DNA from: Janthinobacterium sp. BJB426 | Lineage (GTDB): Bacteria > Pseudomonadota > Gammaproteobacteria > Burkholderiales > Burkholderiaceae_D | Length of the DNA: 64,000 nt | Reading direction: 5' to 3' | Assembly (NCBI RefSeq): GCF_002735705.1 | Contig: NZ_PDZL01000020.1 | Coordinates: 1-64,000, forward strand | In this document: positions 61,101 through 64,000 of the stretch, piece after piece | How the letters are laid out: the number at the start of each line of letters is the position of its first letter | Numbering within the stretch: the stretch's first letter is position 1 | The notes under the pieces: model-generated | What the model was told of the DNA's origin: nothing | What the model saw: only the letters and a program-made list of their open reading frames with translations | The model's database searches: none | Position numbers and translations under genes: made by a program

Positions 61101-61570
61101 GCCCAGTCGGCCAGCCAGTCGGCGCGGTAGACCTGGTACTGGTCGAACAGGTCGGCCAGGCGCTCGGCCAGCTGCAGCCGGCGTTCGCTATCGCCATCGG
61201 CAAGGAAGTAGCGCAGCGGCTCAAACACCGGGTCGGCCAGCAGCGAGGGCAATAGACGCATCAAGCGCCACGTCAGCGGGGATTTGTCGAACGGCGACAC
61301 GCGCGGGACGCGCTCGCGCCCCAGCATGCCGCGGTAGCTCTCCCACAGCAGGCGCGCCGGCAGCGCGATGCGCGTGGCGGCGCATACGCCCATCTCCTCG
61401 GCCAGGGCGATCTTCAGCCATTCGGCCACGCCGTTCGACTGCACCAGGAAGATATCCGTTTCCAGCGGTGCCAGCGGATGCTGGCGCAGCCACTGGAAGA
61501 CGGCGGCGCGCAGCTGTTCCAGCTGGTTGCCATGCAGGATGAGGAGGCCGGGCGTGACGGGAGTATGCAT
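58151..61570 (-). CDS. recC: Exodeoxyribonuclease V subunit RecC
   Basis: Scaffold and Chi-recognition subunit of RecBCD, 1139 residues. It starts LLILHGNQLEQLRAAVFQWL and keeps family segments GVCAATRIALPARLLWESYR, PLTWRLMRLLPSLL and VCLLGMNDGDFPRRAPKADF. RecC has the dead helicase and nuclease folds of the RecB type. First gene of the recC-recB-recD operon, 75 bases after the hybrid kinase gene. Confidence 0.96.
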   Translation of the reverse strand: MHTPVTPGLLILHGNQLEQLRAAVFQWLRQHPLAPLETDIFLVQSNGVAEWLKIALAEEMGVCAATRIALPARLLWESYRGMLGRERVPRVSPFDKSPLTWRLMRLLPSLLADPVFEPLRYFLADGDSERRLQLAERLADLFDQYQVYRADWLADWAAGRDQLRTARGEAIPLKADQRWQAQLWRAVAADVEAFERDTGRADIHDAFLAAIAAGDAPAGKLPRRVVLFGVSALPYQTLQALAALARHTQVVLAVPNPCQFYWGDIIDGRDLLRAQNKRQRQRNGTDLAQIPLEELHAHSHPLLASWGRQGRDFIRMLDEFDEHAQAEGRDDSLRIDLFGEETGETLLQQVQVAIRELRPLAEHEQTPPEAGDRSIEFHVAHSVQREVEVLHDQLLAMFAHSAETGLRPRDVVVMVPDIDTFTAAIHAVFGQYRRNDERFIPFEIGDVKDRSVNPLLVALEWLLQLPQQRCRQSEVRDLLDVPALAARFGLQPDDLATLGAWIEGAGVRWGLDQAHRAGLGLGAAGEQNAWIFGVRRMLLGYASGSGASFGGIEPYAEVGGLDAALAGSLAQLVEALLHWRSVLAGACTPAEWGVQARALLAAFFDADDEGDRLTLAQLEGALQGWLETCEHAGFVEQVPLSVLRVAWLGALDEPTLNHQFVSGGVTFCTLMPMRAVPFRVVCLLGMNDGDFPRRAPKADFDLLALPGMARPGDRSRRDDDRYLMLEALLAARDKLYVSWVGRNVRDNSEQPPSVLVSQLRDYLAAGWSLDRYLASLTTEHALQPFSRRYFEADGLLTYAREWRVAHADADAQAAVLPLGLYELDPGTRLKLGELASFLRQPVKYFFRRRLSVYFADAAMLGEDEEPFGLNALERYLLEDTMLDDGGAVEALDDVRASLEARAAKLAREGVLPIGLIGRQVQAQLVEALVPVRSAWLSLRASFPYAADKRAINLPFGELQIDDWLDKLCSNGQETAWLMQISSKVTDKGGLARGDKLMLMWLRQLAAAALGFPVTGYLVARDAIVSMAPLDPASSRDALATLLALWREGMNHPLPTACKTGLALVQQGDPRAVYDGGFELSGERDELCLARLWPEFSALAAEEAWEDCTRELYGPLADWLQQHITIDPISAPADGAGEEQ

Positions 61571-61645
61571 GCTGATCCGATGGGTTGCCGCGCCTCCGGC
61601 CGGGTGGCCGGAGACGTCAAAGGCATATTATCGCCGCTGCCTGCG

Positions 61646-64000
61646 TCAGGGGGCGTCGCTGGCGGCAAATTCCACAGAAATTTGTTCCGCCACCTGCGCC
61701 AGCGCCGGTCCGAGGGCTGTCAACAGGGCGCGCGCCTGCTGCAGGTCGCCGCCCACGCGCAAACCTTCGATCGACGCGCACAGGCCGGCAAAGGCATGCG
61801 CGCCCACGGCCAGTGCCGACGATTTGCTGCGGTGGCCCAGGTCGGCCAGGCGCCCCAGGTCTTCCAGCGCCATGGCTTGCTCCATTTCGGCGATGCCGTC
61901 GCGCGCCGTGTCGAGAAACAGCTGGGTGTATTTGCGCATCTTCACGGGGTCATTGCTGAACGTGAGCGCCAGCGTGGCCAGGTCGAGGATGGCCGTGTCG
62001 CGCAACTCCGGCGAGGCTCCCGATGGCGGCGCCTTCGGCACTGCCACCAGCCTGTCACCCACGCGCGCATGGCCGATGCCGCCGATGCCTCCACGCAGCC
62101 GGAACCATTTCGCCAGCAGGTGAAACAGCAGATTCGGGGCGATCGGCTTGGTCACGAATTCGTCCATGCCCGCCTCCAGGCAGCGGGCGCGGTCTTCGCT
62201 GCCCGCATTGGCCGTCATGGCGATCACCAGCAGACCGGCAAGCTGCGGATCGGCGCGGATGCGGCGCGTCGCCTCGAAGCCGTCCATCTCCGGCATCTGC
62301 ACGTCCATCAGCACGCAGTCATAGCGCTGGTGCGCCAGCAATTCCAGCGCTTCGCGGCCATTGCAGGCGACGCAGACGGTGGCGCCGGCGTCTTCCAGCA
62401 GTTCGCAGCCCACCTGCTGGCTGAAGACGTTGTCTTCCACCAGCAGGATGGAGGCGCCGCGGATCACGCCCAGTACTTCCGGCTCGACTTCGGCGACGCG
62501 CTCGTCGGCCGCCTGCGCGCTTTTCTCCAGGCGCGCCGTGAACCAGAAGGTGCTGCCCAGGCCAGGCTGGCTGTACACGCCCACCTTGCCGCCCATGAGC
62601 TCCACCAGCTGCTTGCTGATCACCAGCCCCAGGCCGCTGCCGCCATACTTGCGCGTGGTCGACGGGTCGGCCTGGTGGAAGGAGCGGAACAGCTGCGCCA
62701 CCTCTTCCTGATTCATGCCGATGCCGCGATCCTGCACCTCGAAGCGCAGCATGCCGTGGCTGCCCCGCTCCTCGGACTGGCGCACGCGCACGAAGATGCT
62801 GCCATTGTCGGAAAACTTGATGGCGTTGCTGGTCAGGTTCAGCAAGACCTGCTCCAGGCGCAGCGGGTCGCCACGCCAGCGCTGCGGCAGTTCCGGCGCG
62901 ATATCGAACTGCAGTGCCAGGCCCTTGACGGCGGCCGCGTCGCCCAGCTGGCTGGCGATATTCGCCAGCAGGGTGTCGAGACGGAAGTCCAGCACTTCCA
63001 GTTCCAGCTTGCCCGCCTCGATCTTGGAAAAATCGAGAATATCGTTGATCAGGCCCAGCAAATGCTGGCCCGAATGGAAGATTTTCTGCAGATAGTCGCG
63101 CTGGCGCGCGTCGGCCACCGATTTCAGCGCCAGGTGCGCCATGCCGATGATGCTGTTCATCGGCGTGCGGATCTCATGGCTCATGTTCGACAGGAAGTCG
63201 CTCTTGGCCTGGCTGGCCGCGTCGGCCTGCTCCTTCAGGCGGTGCAGTTCCGTCACGTCCGTGGACAGGCCGATCAGGCCCGTGACGGGCCCGGGCAAGC
63301 CCAGCGGCACCTTCACGCTCCACAGGTGATGCACCTGGCCCTGCGCATCGACGAAACGCTCCTCGCCGACAAACTTGGCGCCGCTGTCGAACACCTGGCG
63401 CTCCGTCAGCTGCACCGACGCCGCCGCATCGCCGAGCATCAACTCGCCATCCTGGCGACCGATCAGCTGCTCCGCCGAACGGCCCAGTATCTTCGCCGTG
63501 CGCGCATTCACGTAGCGGTAGCGCAGGTCGGCATCCTTCATGTAGACGTAGGCGTCGACGCTGTCGAGCACCGTATCGAGCAGGGTGCGCTGCGCCACCG
63601 CGTTGCGGCGCGAACGGTACAAGGTAAAGATGTAGCCATAAATGAGCAGGGTGCCGGCCACGCCGACGGCCAGCGCCAGCCAGGGAAAATAGCGGTCGAA
63701 GGGGCTGTACAGTTCCGCCTTGCGCACGCGGAAATGGGCTTTCCACAGGCCGCCCTGGTATGCCACGGGCAGCACCTGGTCGAAATAGTCGGCATCGCTG
63801 CCCGGTTGCGGCGGCGGTGCAGCCAGATCGTCGTCGTCATTGAACAGCAGGCGGTCCTGCGGCGTGATGCGCCAGACGCCATCGGCAGGCCGCGCTTCGG
63901 CGGCGCTGTACAGGGTCAGGTGCAGCGGCTCCAGGGCGCTGCGTTCGAGCGCGCTGTGCACCAGCTGCGCCACGCCAAAGCCGATGCCGACGGAGCCCTG
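61646..64000 (-). CDS. CHASE-PAS-hybrid histidine kinase with receiver and HPt (cut by window edge)
   Basis: The frame stays open to the right edge, so the N-terminus is missing. Visible order: the end of a CHASE-like periplasmic domain ([20 protein letters not shown]), a membrane helix ([20 protein letters not shown]), a PAS domain, HisKA with the phosphoacceptor His in [19 protein letters not shown], HATPase ([28 protein letters not shown]), a receiver domain ([12 protein letters not shown]) and an HPt domain ([17 protein letters not shown]). This is a complete four-step phosphorelay in one protein. No response regulator with an output domain lies nearby in the window. Confidence 0.93.
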   Translation of the reverse strand, partial: QGSVGIGFGVAQLVHSALERSALEPLHLTLYSAAEARPADGVWRITPQDRLLFNDDDDLAAPPPQPGSDADYFDQVLPVAYQGGLWKAHFRVRKAELYSPFDRYFPWLALAVGVAGTLLIYGYIFTLYRSRRNAVAQRTLLDTVLDSVDAYVYMKDADLRYRYVNARTAKILGRSAEQLIGRQDGELMLGDAAASVQLTERQVFDSGAKFVGEERFVDAQGQVHHLWSVKVPLGLPGPVTGLIGLSTDVTELHRLKEQADAASQAKSDFLSNMSHEIRTPMNSIIGMAHLALKSVADARQRDYLQKIFHSGQHLLGLINDILDFSKIEAGKLELEVLDFRLDTLLANIASQLGDAAAVKGLALQFDIAPELPQRWRGDPLRLEQVLLNLTSNAIKFSDNGSIFVRVRQSEERGSHGMLRFEVQDRGIGMNQEEVAQLFRSFHQADPSTTRKYGGSGLGLVISKQLVELMGGKVGVYSQPGLGSTFWFTARLEKSAQAADERVAEVEPEVLGVIRGASILLVEDNVFSQQVGCELLEDAGATVCVACNGREALELLAHQRYDCVLMDVQMPEMDGFEATRRIRADPQLAGLLVIAMTANAGSEDRARCLEAGMDEFVTKPIAPNLLFHLLAKWFRLRGGIGGIGHARVGDRLVAVPKAPPSGASPELRDTAILDLATLALTFSNDPVKMRKYTQLFLDTARDGIAEMEQAMALEDLGRLADLGHRSKSSALAVGAHAFAGLCASIEGLRVGGDLQQARALLTALGPALAQVAEQISVEFAASDAP

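Noticed and set aside
58802..61255. 817-codon open frame opposite recC
   Set aside because: Antisense shadow of recC with the same His/Gln/Arg-rich pattern; recC itself is certain.
1..64000. CRISPR arrays, tRNA and rRNA genes, prophage genes
   Set aside because: No regularly spaced repeats, no cloverleaf or ribosomal sequence, and no phage structural genes were seen by reading.

Overview
The window is high-GC bacterial DNA, very probably from a betaproteobacterium of the Oxalobacteraceae (Janthinobacterium/Duganella/Massilia type). This rests on overall protein character, a RecBCD locus, a PACE efflux pump, LysR and LytTR regulators, and several c-di-GMP proteins. The family is inferred from protein resemblance, not from a marker gene.

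Bases 1-~355 hold the end of an IS110/IS1111-type insertion sequence: the last 31 codons of its transposase and a non-coding tail. From 477 to 33891 runs an almost complete flagellar gene set of the lateral or 'Flag-2' type. It contains flagellin and a FliK-like protein; then, on the minus strand, fliM-fliN-fliP-fliQ-fliR-flhB-flhA (export gate and switch); then on the plus strand fliE-F-G-H-I-J (basal body, switch, export ATPase), fliD-fliS-fliT-fliK-fliL-fliA-motA-motB (cap, chaperones, hook length, sigma factor, stator), flgM-flgN-muramidase, flgA (minus), and flgB-C-D-E-F-G-H-I-J-K-L plus an unrecognised 347-residue protein. The system has its own sigma-28, anti-sigma factor and stator. 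It has no fliO, no sigma-54 activator (lafK), no flhDC and no chemotaxis genes here. FliM lacks the N-terminal CheY-binding peptide.

From 33992 to 47206 lies mixed accessory and housekeeping content: a GT9 glycosyltransferase, a PAS-PAS-GGDEF-EAL protein, a PACE-type efflux pump with a convergent LysR regulator, a DUF3460 protein, a Tat-exported M15/DUF882 lipoprotein, a degenerate EAL protein, a class II glutamine amidotransferase, a GNAT enzyme, a sulfate-binding protein beside a Mop-domain protein, a secreted DsrE protein and a LytTR two-component pair. From 47623 to the right edge lie a PBP7-like endopeptidase, a divergent EamA exporter/LysR pair, a chemoreceptor, recD-recB-recC (transcribed recC to recD) and a hybrid histidine kinase cut by the window end.

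The best candidates for something undescribed are: the 347-residue protein at the end of the flg operon; a second FliK-like protein paired with flagellin; a canonical EF-hand loop inside the FliD cap; the 550-base AT-rich gap that occupies the lafK position; and a possible guide-RNA region in the IS tail next to the flagellin promoter.
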